Shown piece by piece: positions 52,892 to 61,615 of a DNA stretch of 64,000 bases. This stretch comes from Acidimicrobiales bacterium (lineage in GTDB: Bacteria > Actinomycetota > Acidimicrobiia > Acidimicrobiales > MedAcidi-G1): positions 1-64,000 of the forward strand of contig JASLKK010000003.1 in assembly GCA_030747595.1 (NCBI GenBank), written 5' to 3'. Both the position numbers and the translations under genes were made by a program. Position 1 is the first letter of the stretch; the number at the start of each line of letters is the position of its first letter. The notes beneath the pieces are model-generated. The model did not search any database. It worked only from the letters and a program-made list of their open reading frames with translations, and was not told the origin of the DNA.

Positions 52892-54711
52892 GTACCTTGG
52901 CTGCACCCATGCCGTCCTCAGCTCTGGATCAGGACTGGCGAAAAGTTCTCCGATGGGGGTTCATCTGTGGCGGCGCCCTGATCGCCCTCTGCCTTGTCGG
53001 CATGCCCGTCGAGTTGGATCGCCGAGAAATCATCGAGCGGTACCTGAGTCTCGGCTACCTCTCAGTGGTGCTGGTCCCCCTCGTCATCGGCTGGGTATCT
53101 GCCAGTCAGGTCGTCCTTGAGGGCTTCGAGTCCCGCAAGCAGGGCCTGTTTGACCTTGTCACCGGTCTGGTGGTCGGCGTGATCGGCGGCGGGCTCCTGT
53201 CACTGCTCATGGTGGCGCTTGACACGTGGAACCTGCGGGACCCGCTGGTCAACTGGAGCCCCAAGCTCTTTCGATTCCTGACCTATGAGAACGGCATGGG
53301 CTTCGGTGCCGGTGCATGGATCGTGACCTGTGGGGTACTCGGCCTGGCTGGGGCGTCGTTGCACGTGGTGCCCCGCTTCGCCCGTCGCATCGTGGCCATC
53401 GTCATAATCGGATTGTTGTCCCTGTCGGTGCTGGAGGCTGCGGTTTCGGACGTCTCGGAGGGCTTCGGCCTGGAGTGGCTGACCGATCTGATCTACGCCA
53501 AGAAGGGTGGCCTGACCCTGACGTCGGCCTTCGTGGTCGGCGCCGTGATAGCCGTCGTGGCGGCGCTCACCGACGGCCGGGTCAAGGCGGTGACAAACCG
53601 GTACCGCGACATGGAGGGCGTCGAACGGCAGAAGACCTCCATGATCCTGTTTGCCGTGGTGGCCGTCCTGTGCATTGTCCTGCCGATGTTCCTCGGCAAG
53701 ATCATGAACGAACTGCTGGCCAACGTCGGACTCTTCCTGTTGCTGGCCCTCGGTCTGAACATCGTGGTCGGCCTGGCCGGCCTTCTCGATCTCGGCTACG
53801 TGGCCTTCTTCGCCGTCGGCGGCTACACGACCGCGGTGCTCACCTCACCAAACAGCCCGTGGTTCGCCCCTGAGCTGCACTTCGGATTCAGCCTCTTCTT
53901 CGTGGTGATCTTCGCCATCATCGTCGGCCTGGTCATTGGGGCGCCCGTCATCAGGATGCGCGGCGACTATCTGGCCATCGTGACCCTCGGCTTCGGCGAG
54001 ATCATCCGCCTGCTGTTCATGTCGGACTGGCTGGGCCCGTACTTCGGTGGCGCCCAGGGCATCACCAACGTGCCGGGCGTTGACCTGGGCTTCGCCATGG
54101 TGAAGGGCACCGACCCGAGGTCGGTCTTCTACCTGGTGTTGTTCTTCTCTGTGATCGCCATCTACGTGTCCTGGCGCCTGCAGGCGTCCCGCCTGGGTAG
54201 GGCCTGGATGGCCATCCGGGAGGACGAGCAGGTGGCCGAGGCCATGGGTATCAACACGGTGAGTGCCAAGTTGATGGCCTTCGTGGTGGGTGCCGTGCTG
54301 GCGGCCTTCAGCGGTGCCGTACTGGTGGCCAAGGTCGGCTCCGTGTTCCCGACCAGCTTCATGATCCTGATCTCGATCATCATCCTCGTGGTGGTGATCG
54401 TCGGCGGGATGGGCAACATCGCCGGCGTGATGGTCGGCTCGTTCGTCCTCATCGGCGTCCTTGGTGGGCCCAAGCAGCCCGGCCTGCTCCAGGAGTTCCA
54501 GAACTTCAAGCTGCTCATCTACGGGATGCTGCTCGTCTTCATGATGCTGAAGCGTCCGGAGGGCCTCGTGCCGAGCGCCCGCCGTAGTCGCGAGCTCCAC
54601 CAAGAAGAGTTCCTGCAGGACGCCTGGCTCAGGGGAGACAAACCCGGCATCGACGATGACGATGACGCGGCGCCCCTGCTAGTGGGCGACGGGGGAGGGG
54701 AGGAGGAATGA
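52888..54711 (+). CDS. livM: Branched-chain amino acid ABC transporter permease LivM, N-terminally extended
   Basis: 607 aa, far longer than usual LivM (about 320-420). The LivM core starts near residue 260: LLALGLNIVVGLAGLLDLGY, YLAIVTLGFGEIIRLLF, LGRAWMAIREDEQVAEAMGI, and VVVIVGGMGNIAGVMVGSF. The first 250 or so residues carry about six additional hydrophobic segments of no recognised family (for example LIALCLVGMPVELD, VVGVIGGGLLSLLMVAL). The C-terminus is acidic (DDDDDAAP). It overlaps livH and livG by 4 bases each. Confidence 0.88.
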   Translation: MSTLAAPMPSSALDQDWRKVLRWGFICGGALIALCLVGMPVELDRREIIERYLSLGYLSVVLVPLVIGWVSASQVVLEGFESRKQGLFDLVTGLVVGVIGGGLLSLLMVALDTWNLRDPLVNWSPKLFRFLTYENGMGFGAGAWIVTCGVLGLAGASLHVVPRFARRIVAIVIIGLLSLSVLEAAVSDVSEGFGLEWLTDLIYAKKGGLTLTSAFVVGAVIAVVAALTDGRVKAVTNRYRDMEGVERQKTSMILFAVVAVLCIVLPMFLGKIMNELLANVGLFLLLALGLNIVVGLAGLLDLGYVAFFAVGGYTTAVLTSPNSPWFAPELHFGFSLFFVVIFAIIVGLVIGAPVIRMRGDYLAIVTLGFGEIIRLLFMSDWLGPYFGGAQGITNVPGVDLGFAMVKGTDPRSVFYLVLFFSVIAIYVSWRLQASRLGRAWMAIREDEQVAEAMGINTVSAKLMAFVVGAVLAAFSGAVLVAKVGSVFPTSFMILISIIILVVVIVGGMGNIAGVMVGSFVLIGVLGGPKQPGLLQEFQNFKLLIYGMLLVFMMLKRPEGLVPSARRSRELHQEEFLQDAWLRGDKPGIDDDDDAAPLLVGDGGGEEE

Positions 54712-55490
54712 GCCTTCTCGAGATCAAGGACCTAAAGATCACCTTCGGTGGACTCGATGCCCTGTCGGGACTGAACTTCCATATCGACGAGGGCGAGATC
54801 GTCAGCGTGATTGGCCCCAACGGCGCCGGCAAGACGACCTTCTTCAACGCCATCTCAGGCCTGGTGACCCCCACTGAGGGCGACATCCTTTTCGAAGACG
54901 AGACGATCGTAGGGCTCGATCCCAGCACGGTGACATCACTCGGCATCGCCCGGACGTTCCAGAACGTTCGCTTGTTCCCCAACATGACCATCCTCGAAAA
55001 CGTGATGGTGGCCCAACACTGCCGGACCAGCCAGCTGGTCTACGGGGCGCTGCTCCAGACGAAGGCCTTCAAGCGCGAGGAGCGGGAGATCCGGGAGCGG
55101 GCCATCGAGGTCCTCGAGTTCTTCGGGCACCGCCTCGTCGGCTACCGGATGGACCAGCCGGCTTTCGCGCTGTCGTACGCCAACCGGCGCCGCCTCGAGA
55201 TCGCACGTGCCATGGCCACCCAGCCTCGCCTGCTACTGCTCGACGAACCGGTGGCCGGAATGAACCCGATAGAGACCGCGGAGTTGACTGCCCTGGTCGG
55301 TCGGCTCCGTACCGAGTGGGGCTTCACGATCATCATGATCGAACACGACATGAAGGTGGTACGTGACGTCTCGGACCGAGTCGTGGTTCTCGACCACGGG
55401 GTGCCCATTGCCCAGGGGTCCTACGACGAGGTGTCGACCAACCCGGACGTGGTGGAGGCCTACCTGGGTCGTCCCGTGGAGGCCAACTGA
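54708..55490 (+). CDS. livG: Branched-chain amino acid ABC transporter ATPase LivG
   Basis: 260 aa. Walker A GPNGAGKTTFFNAIS, LFPNMTILENVMV, signature-like ALSYANRRRLEIARAMA (degenerate for LSGGQ), Walker B LLLLDEPVAGMN, and the switch His in MIEHDMKVV. The altered signature is usual in LivG. It powers LivHM together with LivF. Confidence 0.9.
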   Translation: MSLLEIKDLKITFGGLDALSGLNFHIDEGEIVSVIGPNGAGKTTFFNAISGLVTPTEGDILFEDETIVGLDPSTVTSLGIARTFQNVRLFPNMTILENVMVAQHCRTSQLVYGALLQTKAFKREEREIRERAIEVLEFFGHRLVGYRMDQPAFALSYANRRRLEIARAMATQPRLLLLDEPVAGMNPIETAELTALVGRLRTEWGFTIIMIEHDMKVVRDVSDRVVVLDHGVPIAQGSYDEVSTNPDVVEAYLGRPVEAN

Positions 55491-56233
55491 TGAGCGAGAC
55501 CGCTTCCACCAACGGCGCCACGCCACTTCTCGAGTTCCGCCAGGTCAACACCCACTACGGCGCGGTCCACATCCTCAAGGACGTCGACCTGTCCATCTAC
55601 CCGGGTGAGCTGGTCTGCCTGCTGGGCGGCAATGCCTCGGGCAAGTCCACGACGCTCAAGACCCTGCTGGGTATGGTCACGCCGACGTCGGGCGAGGTGG
55701 TGCTGGACGGCGAGGTCGTCAACGACAAGCCGACCAGCTACCGGGTCATCAACGGCATCACGATGGTTCCCGAGAACCGCCGGCTCTTCAAGCGCCTGTC
55801 AGTCAAGGAGAACCTTGAGTTGGGGGCCTACCTCCGCAACGACAAGGACGGCATCGCCGAGGACCTCGAGAAGATCTATGACCTGTTCCCACGGGTCAAG
55901 GAGCGCCTCTCGCAGAAGTCCGGCACGTTGTCTGGCGGTGAGCAGCAGATGGTGGCCATTGGTCGTGCGCTCATGTCGCGCCCGCGGGTCCTGCTCATGG
56001 ATGAGCCGTCGATGGGTCTGGCCCCGGCACTCGTCCAGCAGAACTTTGAGCTGATCCAACAGATCCACGCCGACGGTACGGCCATCTTCATGGTGGAGCA
56101 GAACGCCAACATGGCGTTGTCCATTGCTGATCGGGGCTGGGTTCTCCAGACCGGCCGGGTGGTGCTCGACGACACTGCCGAGGCCCTGCTGGCCAATCCG
56201 GAACTGCGGGCCTCCTACCTTGGTGAAGGCTGA
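55490..56233 (+). CDS. livF: Branched-chain amino acid ABC transporter ATPase LivF
   Basis: 247 aa. Walker A reads GGNASGKSTTLKTL (Ala-Ser where GAG is common), VPENRRLFKRLSVKENLELGA, signature LSGGEQQMVAIGRAL, Walker B VLLMDEPSMGLAP, and FMVEQNANMALSIADR. It starts one base before the livG frame ends. The four Liv genes form a complete inner-membrane transporter, but no periplasmic-type binding protein gene lies beside them. Confidence 0.9.
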   Translation: MSETASTNGATPLLEFRQVNTHYGAVHILKDVDLSIYPGELVCLLGGNASGKSTTLKTLLGMVTPTSGEVVLDGEVVNDKPTSYRVINGITMVPENRRLFKRLSVKENLELGAYLRNDKDGIAEDLEKIYDLFPRVKERLSQKSGTLSGGEQQMVAIGRALMSRPRVLLMDEPSMGLAPALVQQNFELIQQIHADGTAIFMVEQNANMALSIADRGWVLQTGRVVLDDTAEALLANPELRASYLGEG

Positions 56234-56298
56234 GATCCAGTTCCGTTGACCCCCGTGCCCAGGCCGACCGTTGAAGAAATGCTCGATCAAGGTGACTC

Positions 56299-57393
56299 TT
56301 GTGGACGGTCGGATCCGATGCCTACCCGAAACCCACCGCTGTGAGTTCTGTTGGCACCGGCCTGGCCCGGCGACCTCTTACCGTGATTACCGAACAGGCC
56401 TCGACTGTCGAAGCCGTCTGGGATGAGGGGCGACCCATCGTGGGTCCCGAGGTACTTGGTGAACTGCTTGGCTGGGAGTGGCGTGCCGAAGGCCTATGTC
56501 GTGAGACGGTTTGCGTTCCTGTCTCCGACCGCTCCCAGGTCGAAGACGTCGAAGGTATCGACATTCTGGCCGTCGCCAAGATATTGGACCGACCAACCGT
56601 GATAGACCCCGACGCCGGGCTACTGGTTGTTGGGCAACCCTCAGGTGACCGGCACGAAGTCCTTTACAAGCGCAGGGCCCCCGACTTCACGCTCCCTGAC
56701 CTGACGGGGTCGCTTCACTCTTTCTCCGACTGGGTAGGCCACAAACGGCTCCTGGTGGCCTTCGCTAGTTGGTGAGGATGCGCCTTTGACCTGCCCGGGT
56801 GGCAGGTGCTGCAAGACGAACTGGGCGACACGGGCTTTACGGTCATTGCGGTAGCTATCGACGAAGACGTCGACGCTCTCAAAGAGCTCGCTAAAGAGGT
56901 TTCCTACCCGGTCCTGGTCGATGCCGATCACCACCTCACCGAGTTGTACGCAATAAGCAACGTGCCAACTGTGGTCTGGGTGGACGAAGAGGACCAGATC
57001 GTCAGGCCGAATGCAGCAGAGTTCGGTACCGACACCTTCACCGAGCTGACCGGCATCCACTGCGAGGACCATTTCGAACTCGTACGAGCATGGGTCGGTG
57101 ACAGCCAGGTTCCCACCGATGCAAGTCACGCCGTGGCCGATCTGACCACCGACGAGGTGGAAGCTCGACTCCACTTCAGGCTCGCCGCGCACGCCCGTCG
57201 GGCCGGCCTATCCGATGTTGCTGACTCCCACTTCGATCAGGCAGCCGAGTTAACTCCCCTCGACTTCACGGTGGTGCGAGCAGCCATGCCTCTTCGCGGC
57301 GAAAACCCGTTCGGTCAAGAGTTCTTCGATCTCTACGGTGCCTACCGGGAAGCCGGATCGCCGTACCACGGAATCCCCAGAATCTCCGGCTGA
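56299..57393 (+). CDS. Redoxin/TlpA-like thioredoxin-fold protein, predicted selenoprotein (UGA at 56773)
   Basis: One reading frame of 365 codons interrupted only by TGA at 56773-56775. Upstream it encodes an N-terminal domain (about 30-125; LGWEWRAEGLCRETVCVPV), then the start of a redoxin fold, RRAPDFTLPDLTGS and HKRLLVAFASW. Immediately after the TGA, in frame, the fold continues: GCAFDLPGWQVLQDEL, FTVIAVAIDED, YPVLVDADHHLTELYAI, NVPTVVWVDEEDQIVRP. Relatives read ASWCGC at this site, so UGA replaces the first redox cysteine, giving W-Sec-G-C. A hairpin fitting the bacterial SECIS pattern follows. The start is uncertain: TTG 56299 has AAGG 6 bases upstream; GTG 56341 is an alternative. Sec is residue 159 from TTG 56299. 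Without Sec insertion only a 158-aa fragment lacking the active site would be made. The selenocysteine machinery is not in this window. Confidence 0.75.
56773..56807 (+). promoter_or_regulatory. Predicted bacterial SECIS element with its UGA
   Basis: After the UGA and 13 bases, ACCTGCC (56789-56795) pairs perfectly with GGCAGGT (56801-56807) around the five-base loop CGGGT. The apical loop begins 20 bases after the UGA and carries G in its first two positions, both within the rules known for bacterial SECIS elements (UGA-to-loop distance about 16-37 bases). Confidence 0.65.
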
Positions 57394-57401
57394 GGTCAGT
57401 T

Positions 57402-58478
57402 GTGGCGCTCAAGGTGGTGGTGTGGGGTACCGGAAATGTGGGCCGGCCAGCGATTCGGGCCGTTGTCGCACACCGCGGGTTGGAACTGGTCGGCGTGATC
57501 GTTGCCGACCCTGACAAGGTTGGTGTCGACGCCGGCGTCCTAGCTGGGATCGGGACCTTGGGGATCCAGGCAACCGACGAGGTTTGTATTGCTGAGGCTG
57601 ACGACGTTGACGCAGTGGTCTACGCCGTGAACGCCGACTTTCGCCCCGAAGCGTCCCTGGAGGAGGTGGAACGGGTGCTTGCCTCCGGCACCGACGTCGT
57701 CTCAACGGCATTCCATGGTTTGCTCCATCCACCGTCGGCGCCGGAACCACTCCGGTCTCGTGTGGTCAGGGCCTGCGTTGAAGGCGACAGCTCGATCTTG
57801 GTGTCGGGCATCGACCCTGGCTGGGTTCTTGACATCTTGCCGCTACTCCTGACCGGGGTTTGTGCCGACATCACCGAAGTACGGGCCCAAGAGATCGCCA
57901 ACTACACCGGTTATGACCAGCCTCAGGCGGTTCGGGACCTCTGCGGCTTTGGCCACCCGCTCGACTACCCAACTCCCATACTGAGCGAATACGGGCTAAT
58001 GACAGTCTGGGCCCCAATGATCCGGGTATTGGCCGATGGTCTAGACCTCAAACTGGACTCGATAACCACTGACACCGACCGTCGAGCTCTCGAACGAACC
58101 GTGCACGTGGACGGAATGGGTGAGTTCGAAGCTGGGACACAGGGCGCTTTTCGCTTCGAGGTGAACGGAGTCATAGGCGGACGGCCGGTTCTAGTAGCAG
58201 AGCACGTAACCAGGATTGACGACAGTTGTGCACCTGACTGGCCTCAGTCCAGTGCCGATGGTGGACTTCACCGCGTCGTGATTACCGGTAGGCCGAATCT
58301 GGCCGTCTCGGTCCACGGTGAAGATGCGTCAGATCCGGGTGCAGCAGCCGGAGGAAACACTCTGGCTGCCAACCGAATCGTCAACGCGATCCCGGCAGTA
58401 TGCGAAGGGGAGCCGGGGCCGATCCATCCCCTTGCTCTTCCGTCAATCGTCGGCTCCAGCCAACTTCGCCTGTCTTGA
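57402..58478 (+). CDS. NAD(P)H-dependent amine dehydrogenase-like oxidoreductase (DAPDH/DapB fold)
   Basis: 358 aa. The N-terminal Rossmann motif VVVWGTGNVGRPAIRAVV, then LELVGVIVADPDKVGVDAG, matches the family of 2,4-diaminopentanoate dehydrogenase and native amine dehydrogenases. SGIDPGWVLDILPLLLTGVC and AQEIANYTGYDQPQAVRDL continue it. It would interconvert an amine and its ketone with NAD(P); the substrate is unknown. GTG 57402 has GAGG 7 bases upstream, only 8 bases after the selenoprotein stop, so both form an operon. Base composition is less GC-rich than neighbouring genes. Confidence 0.75.
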   Translation: MALKVVVWGTGNVGRPAIRAVVAHRGLELVGVIVADPDKVGVDAGVLAGIGTLGIQATDEVCIAEADDVDAVVYAVNADFRPEASLEEVERVLASGTDVVSTAFHGLLHPPSAPEPLRSRVVRACVEGDSSILVSGIDPGWVLDILPLLLTGVCADITEVRAQEIANYTGYDQPQAVRDLCGFGHPLDYPTPILSEYGLMTVWAPMIRVLADGLDLKLDSITTDTDRRALERTVHVDGMGEFEAGTQGAFRFEVNGVIGGRPVLVAEHVTRIDDSCAPDWPQSSADGGLHRVVITGRPNLAVSVHGEDASDPGAAAGGNTLAANRIVNAIPAVCEGEPGPIHPLALPSIVGSSQLRLS

Positions 58479-58709
58479 CCGGTCGGTTTGACTGACGGCC
58501 CAAGACAGCGACCCGTCGATGTCGGCTGGCTTGGTTGATGTAGCCAAGTTGGCAAAAGAGTTCTCGATACTGCGTCGCACGGCTTCTGATTCAGTCGTCT
58601 GGTCGCGGCGGAGCAACTGAATTCTGAAGTGATCGTCATCGAGTACGTCTGTTGCTGTGGCTCCAACTAATAGGGGATCGTTGAGCACGCGATCTCGTTC
58701 GTATTCCAC
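58443..58709 (-). CDS. Hypothetical 88-aa ORF, possibly a gene remnant
   Basis: Not recognised. The product looks protein-like (RVLNDPLLVGATATDVLDDD, then HFRIQLLRRDQTTESEAV). The same frame stays open upstream of GTG 58709 with plausible sequence (VKGTGKAHLVFNLVEYERDR) before a stop, suggesting a 5'-truncated gene. Its 3' end overlaps the convergent amine-dehydrogenase-like gene by 36 bases. It fills most of the 315-base gap between that gene and the DAO gene. Confidence 0.3.
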   Translation of the reverse strand: MEYERDRVLNDPLLVGATATDVLDDDHFRIQLLRRDQTTESEAVRRSIENSFANLATSTKPADIDGSLSWAVSQTDRSRQAKLAGADD

Positions 58710-58774
58710 GAGATTGAAGACAAGATGGGCTTTCCCAGTGCCCTTGACCTCAGCAAGGTTGCATCGGGTGGTCT

Positions 58775-58794
58775 AGTCCGACTGCAGTCGGGCT
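58775..58794. terminator. Palindrome at the 3' end of the DAO gene
   Basis: AGTCCGACTG (58775-58784) and CAGTCGGGCT (58785-58794) are inverted with no spacer and one G-U pair; the core is a perfect 14-bp palindrome. It abuts the stop codon of the minus-strand DAO gene. No T-run follows, so termination is uncertain. Confidence 0.4.
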
Positions 58795-60014
58795 TAGATG
58801 ATGGCTTTTTCAAGAAAGGGCTTTCCGGCCACGATGCGGTCGTGGCCCATCTGCGACAGGTCGATGGTGCGGTACTCGTTGTAGGTGATGAGTTCGTTGA
58901 GTGCCCGGCCCACCCCGGCGCTCTGCTGAAGGCCGTGGCCGCTGAACCCGTTGCAGAAGTAGAAGTTGGGAACCGCGCCGGCCGGACCGACCACGGCGTT
59001 GTGGTCCAGCGTGTTGTAGGCGTAGTGCCCGACCCACCGGTGGGTCACCCCAATGCGCTCAAAGGCCGGGATCCGGTGCACCAGGGCCGGCCAGATATGG
59101 TCCTCCCATTCAGCCTCGCGGACGGCGAAGTCCTCCGGATCCACCGCGATGTCGTCGACTGGTGGCATACCGGCCAGGTAGTGGGGTGGTTCGGTCCGTA
59201 CGTGCATCCCGGTGGTGTCGATGGTCAGCGGCAGGGTCGGGCCGTCCAGTGGGGTTCGGCAGTCGAACACCCAGGCACCCCGGATCCGGGGCTCGACGGG
59301 TAGCGGAAGGTCGACCAGGTCGGCCATCCAACGGGCCCTCGGACCGGTGCAGTTGACCACGCGGTCGCAGGCCACCACGGCTCCCGAGGCCATCTCCACG
59401 TGGGTTACCCGGTCGCGGGCCGGGGTGGTACGTAGTCCAATGACCCGGTCGGTGGCGTACTCCACGCCATTGTGTCGGGCTCGCTGCTGGAAGCCCCGCA
59501 TCAACGAGTAGGCGTCTAGCGTGCCCTCGTTGCGGAGGCCGAGGCTGGCACCGGCCAGATCGTCGATGTGCATGTACCCAAACCGGTCGGCCAACTCCCC
59601 GGGTGACAGCAGGGCCACTTCGGCTCCGCATGAACGTTGTGCCTCATGGTTCTCTCGCAGTACGTCCATGCCGTCGTCGGTGGCCAAGAACAGGTATCCG
59701 GTGTCCCGGAATCCGAGGTCCGGGGACTCGCCGCCCACCTGGACGTGTTGGTGGAACTCGGCGATGAACTCGGTAGCGAACATCGATAGGCGAATGTTGA
59801 CTGGCTCGGAGAACTGGTGTCGGACGCTGGCCTCCGACAGCGTGGTGGAGGCCCGTTCGTAGGTGGAGTCCATCTCTACGACCAGCACAGTCCCGTCGTA
59901 GTCGGGATTCTCCGAGAGCCAATAGGCCAGCGAGCTACCCATGACGGCACCGCCCACGATCACCGTGTCGTAGGCGGTTTCACGTGGTCCTCCGCCGCGA
60001 CCGGTCCCGGTCAC
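58794..60014 (-). CDS. FAD-dependent oxidoreductase of the DAO/sarcosine-oxidase family
   Basis: 406 aa. The N-terminal dinucleotide-binding VIVGGAVMGSSLAYWLSEN, RHQFSEPVNIRLSMFA, NEGTLDAYSLMRGFQQRA, VVNCTGPRARWMADLVDL and C-terminal NFYFCNGFSGHGLQQSAGVG are typical of DAO proteins such as FOXRED1, sarcosine and dimethylglycine oxidases. It would oxidise a secondary or primary amine carbon; an N-methyl substrate would release formaldehyde. Its start overlaps the hyuB stop by 4 bases, so it is the last gene of the operon. Confidence 0.85.
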   Translation of the reverse strand: MTGTGRGGGPRETAYDTVIVGGAVMGSSLAYWLSENPDYDGTVLVVEMDSTYERASTTLSEASVRHQFSEPVNIRLSMFATEFIAEFHQHVQVGGESPDLGFRDTGYLFLATDDGMDVLRENHEAQRSCGAEVALLSPGELADRFGYMHIDDLAGASLGLRNEGTLDAYSLMRGFQQRARHNGVEYATDRVIGLRTTPARDRVTHVEMASGAVVACDRVVNCTGPRARWMADLVDLPLPVEPRIRGAWVFDCRTPLDGPTLPLTIDTTGMHVRTEPPHYLAGMPPVDDIAVDPEDFAVREAEWEDHIWPALVHRIPAFERIGVTHRWVGHYAYNTLDHNAVVGPAGAVPNFYFCNGFSGHGLQQSAGVGRALNELITYNEYRTIDLSQMGHDRIVAGKPFLEKAII

Positions 60015-61615
60015 GTCACGTAGCCCTGCATCCGGTCGTCGTCGATGGCGTCGGGATCGCGTTCGGATGGGTTGCCGAGACCGCCGCCTCCCGGCAGTTC
60101 CAGCACCAGCGTTCGGCCTGGTGGTACAGGCTGCTTGCCCTTGGCGTCAAACGGTGTGTCGTCGTCGAGGTGTACGCCACCCGGTGCTCCATCGGAGCCG
60201 CCGCGGCGACCCCGAGCCGGGTTGGCGACCCGGTCGAACATGCATGACACGGAGATGTCGTAGCCGGCGGCCGGCCCGATCTCGATGACCTGCCCCAGGC
60301 CGCCCCGTTGGCGACCCTCGCCGCCCGAGTCCGGTCGTAGTTCCTTGCGCCATACCACGACCGGACCGGACTGTTCGGTCGCTTCGGCGGGCATGGTTCG
60401 CACTCCACTGGGAAACGCCGTGGCGCTGATGCCGTCCAGCGTGGGTCGAGCCCCCGTGCCGCCGCTGTTGAACATCAGCACCTCTCGGGGCGGAAGGCCC
60501 GACGACGGGTCCGACGCCCGGGCACTCACCTGGAAGTTCCAGAGGGCTCCGGCGCCCTCGGCGGGGACCACGTCGGGCAGGGCACTGGAAATTGCCCCAA
60601 GGCAGAGGTCGGTGACGAAGTGCCCGATGACGTGGCGCACCGCCACCGGTTCGGGATGCTTGGCGTTGAGGATGCAGCCCTCGGGGGCACTCACGGTGAA
60701 GGCGGCCAGCGACGCCCAGTTGGATGGCATCTCGGGGGCGAGGGCAACCAACATGGCGTAGGAGAAGTAGGCGTGGGCGTACGTCAACGGCACGTTCACG
60801 CCGTGGGCACAGGTTGGCGACGTTCCGGTGAAGTCGGCGTGCACTTCGCTTCCCTCTGCCGTCAACGTCACCGCCAGGTCGATCGAGTCGTTGTAGCCGT
60901 CGACCCGCATCACATTGGTGTACGTCCCGGCTGGGAGGTTGGCGAGCCGTTCCCGGGTGGCCGTGGCTGTCCGGTCAAAGACGAAGGACGCCAGGTCCTC
61001 GAGGTCGTCAATGGCGAATTCGTCGAGCATGGCGTGTAGTCGCCGGGCTCCCGTGTCGTTACAGCCCGACAGCGAGTACAAGTCGCCGACCACCTGTCCG
61101 GCCTCGCGCACGTTGTGGCGCACGATGTTCAACAGGTCCTCGTTGACCACGCCCCGCTCGGCGAACTTCATGATGGGGACGAACAGTCCCTCCTCGTAGA
61201 CCTCGGTGGCGTCGGGGCCGTAGCCCCGTCCGCCCACATCGACCACGTGGGCCGTGCAGGCGAAGTAGCCGATGAGGGCGCCGGCCCGGAACACCGGGTC
61301 CACGACCGTGAAGTCATGCAGGTGGCCGGTGCCCTTCCACGGGTCGTTGGTGACGTACGAGTCGCCCTCGTAGATGCGATGTGGGCCGATGTCCTCGATG
61401 AAGTTGGCCACTGCGGCAGCCATTGTGTTCACGTGGCCGGGCGTGCCGGTCACCGCCTGGGCGATCATCCGGCCCTGCACGTCGTAGACGCCGGCTGACA
61501 GGTCGCCCGCCTCGCGCACGCTGGTCGAAAATGCGGTCCGTACCAGCGCTAGGGCTTGTTCCTCGACAATGGAGATCAGGCGGTTCCACATGACCTGATG
61601 GCGAAGCTCGCTCAT
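60011..61615 (-). CDS. hyuB: Hydantoinase/oxoprolinase subunit B
   Basis: 534 aa, usual length. RHQVMWNRLISIVEEQALAL, FSTSVREAGDLSAGVYDVQG, YVTNDPWKGTGHLHDFTVV, VPLTYAHAYFSYAM, and C-terminal LVLELPGGGGLGNPSERDPD are the HyuB/acetone-carboxylase-beta-like signature. With HyuA it hydrolyses a cyclic imide or lactam (N-methylhydantoin, hydantoin or 5-oxoproline) using ATP. It overlaps hyuA and the DAO gene by 4 bases each. Confidence 0.9.
   Translation of the reverse strand: MSELRHQVMWNRLISIVEEQALALVRTAFSTSVREAGDLSAGVYDVQGRMIAQAVTGTPGHVNTMAAAVANFIEDIGPHRIYEGDSYVTNDPWKGTGHLHDFTVVDPVFRAGALIGYFACTAHVVDVGGRGYGPDATEVYEEGLFVPIMKFAERGVVNEDLLNIVRHNVREAGQVVGDLYSLSGCNDTGARRLHAMLDEFAIDDLEDLASFVFDRTATATRERLANLPAGTYTNVMRVDGYNDSIDLAVTLTAEGSEVHADFTGTSPTCAHGVNVPLTYAHAYFSYAMLVALAPEMPSNWASLAAFTVSAPEGCILNAKHPEPVAVRHVIGHFVTDLCLGAISSALPDVVPAEGAGALWNFQVSARASDPSSGLPPREVLMFNSGGTGARPTLDGISATAFPSGVRTMPAEATEQSGPVVVWRKELRPDSGGEGRQRGGLGQVIEIGPAAGYDISVSCMFDRVANPARGRRGGSDGAPGGVHLDDDTPFDAKGKQPVPPGRTLVLELPGGGGLGNPSERDPDAIDDDRMQGYVT

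Noticed and set aside
56776-57393. Separate short gene for the downstream half of the redoxin (start at 56806)
   Set aside because: It would begin inside the thioredoxin fold without the active site. Frame, homology and hairpin all favour one protein read through UGA; a simple nonsense mutation remains the fallback.
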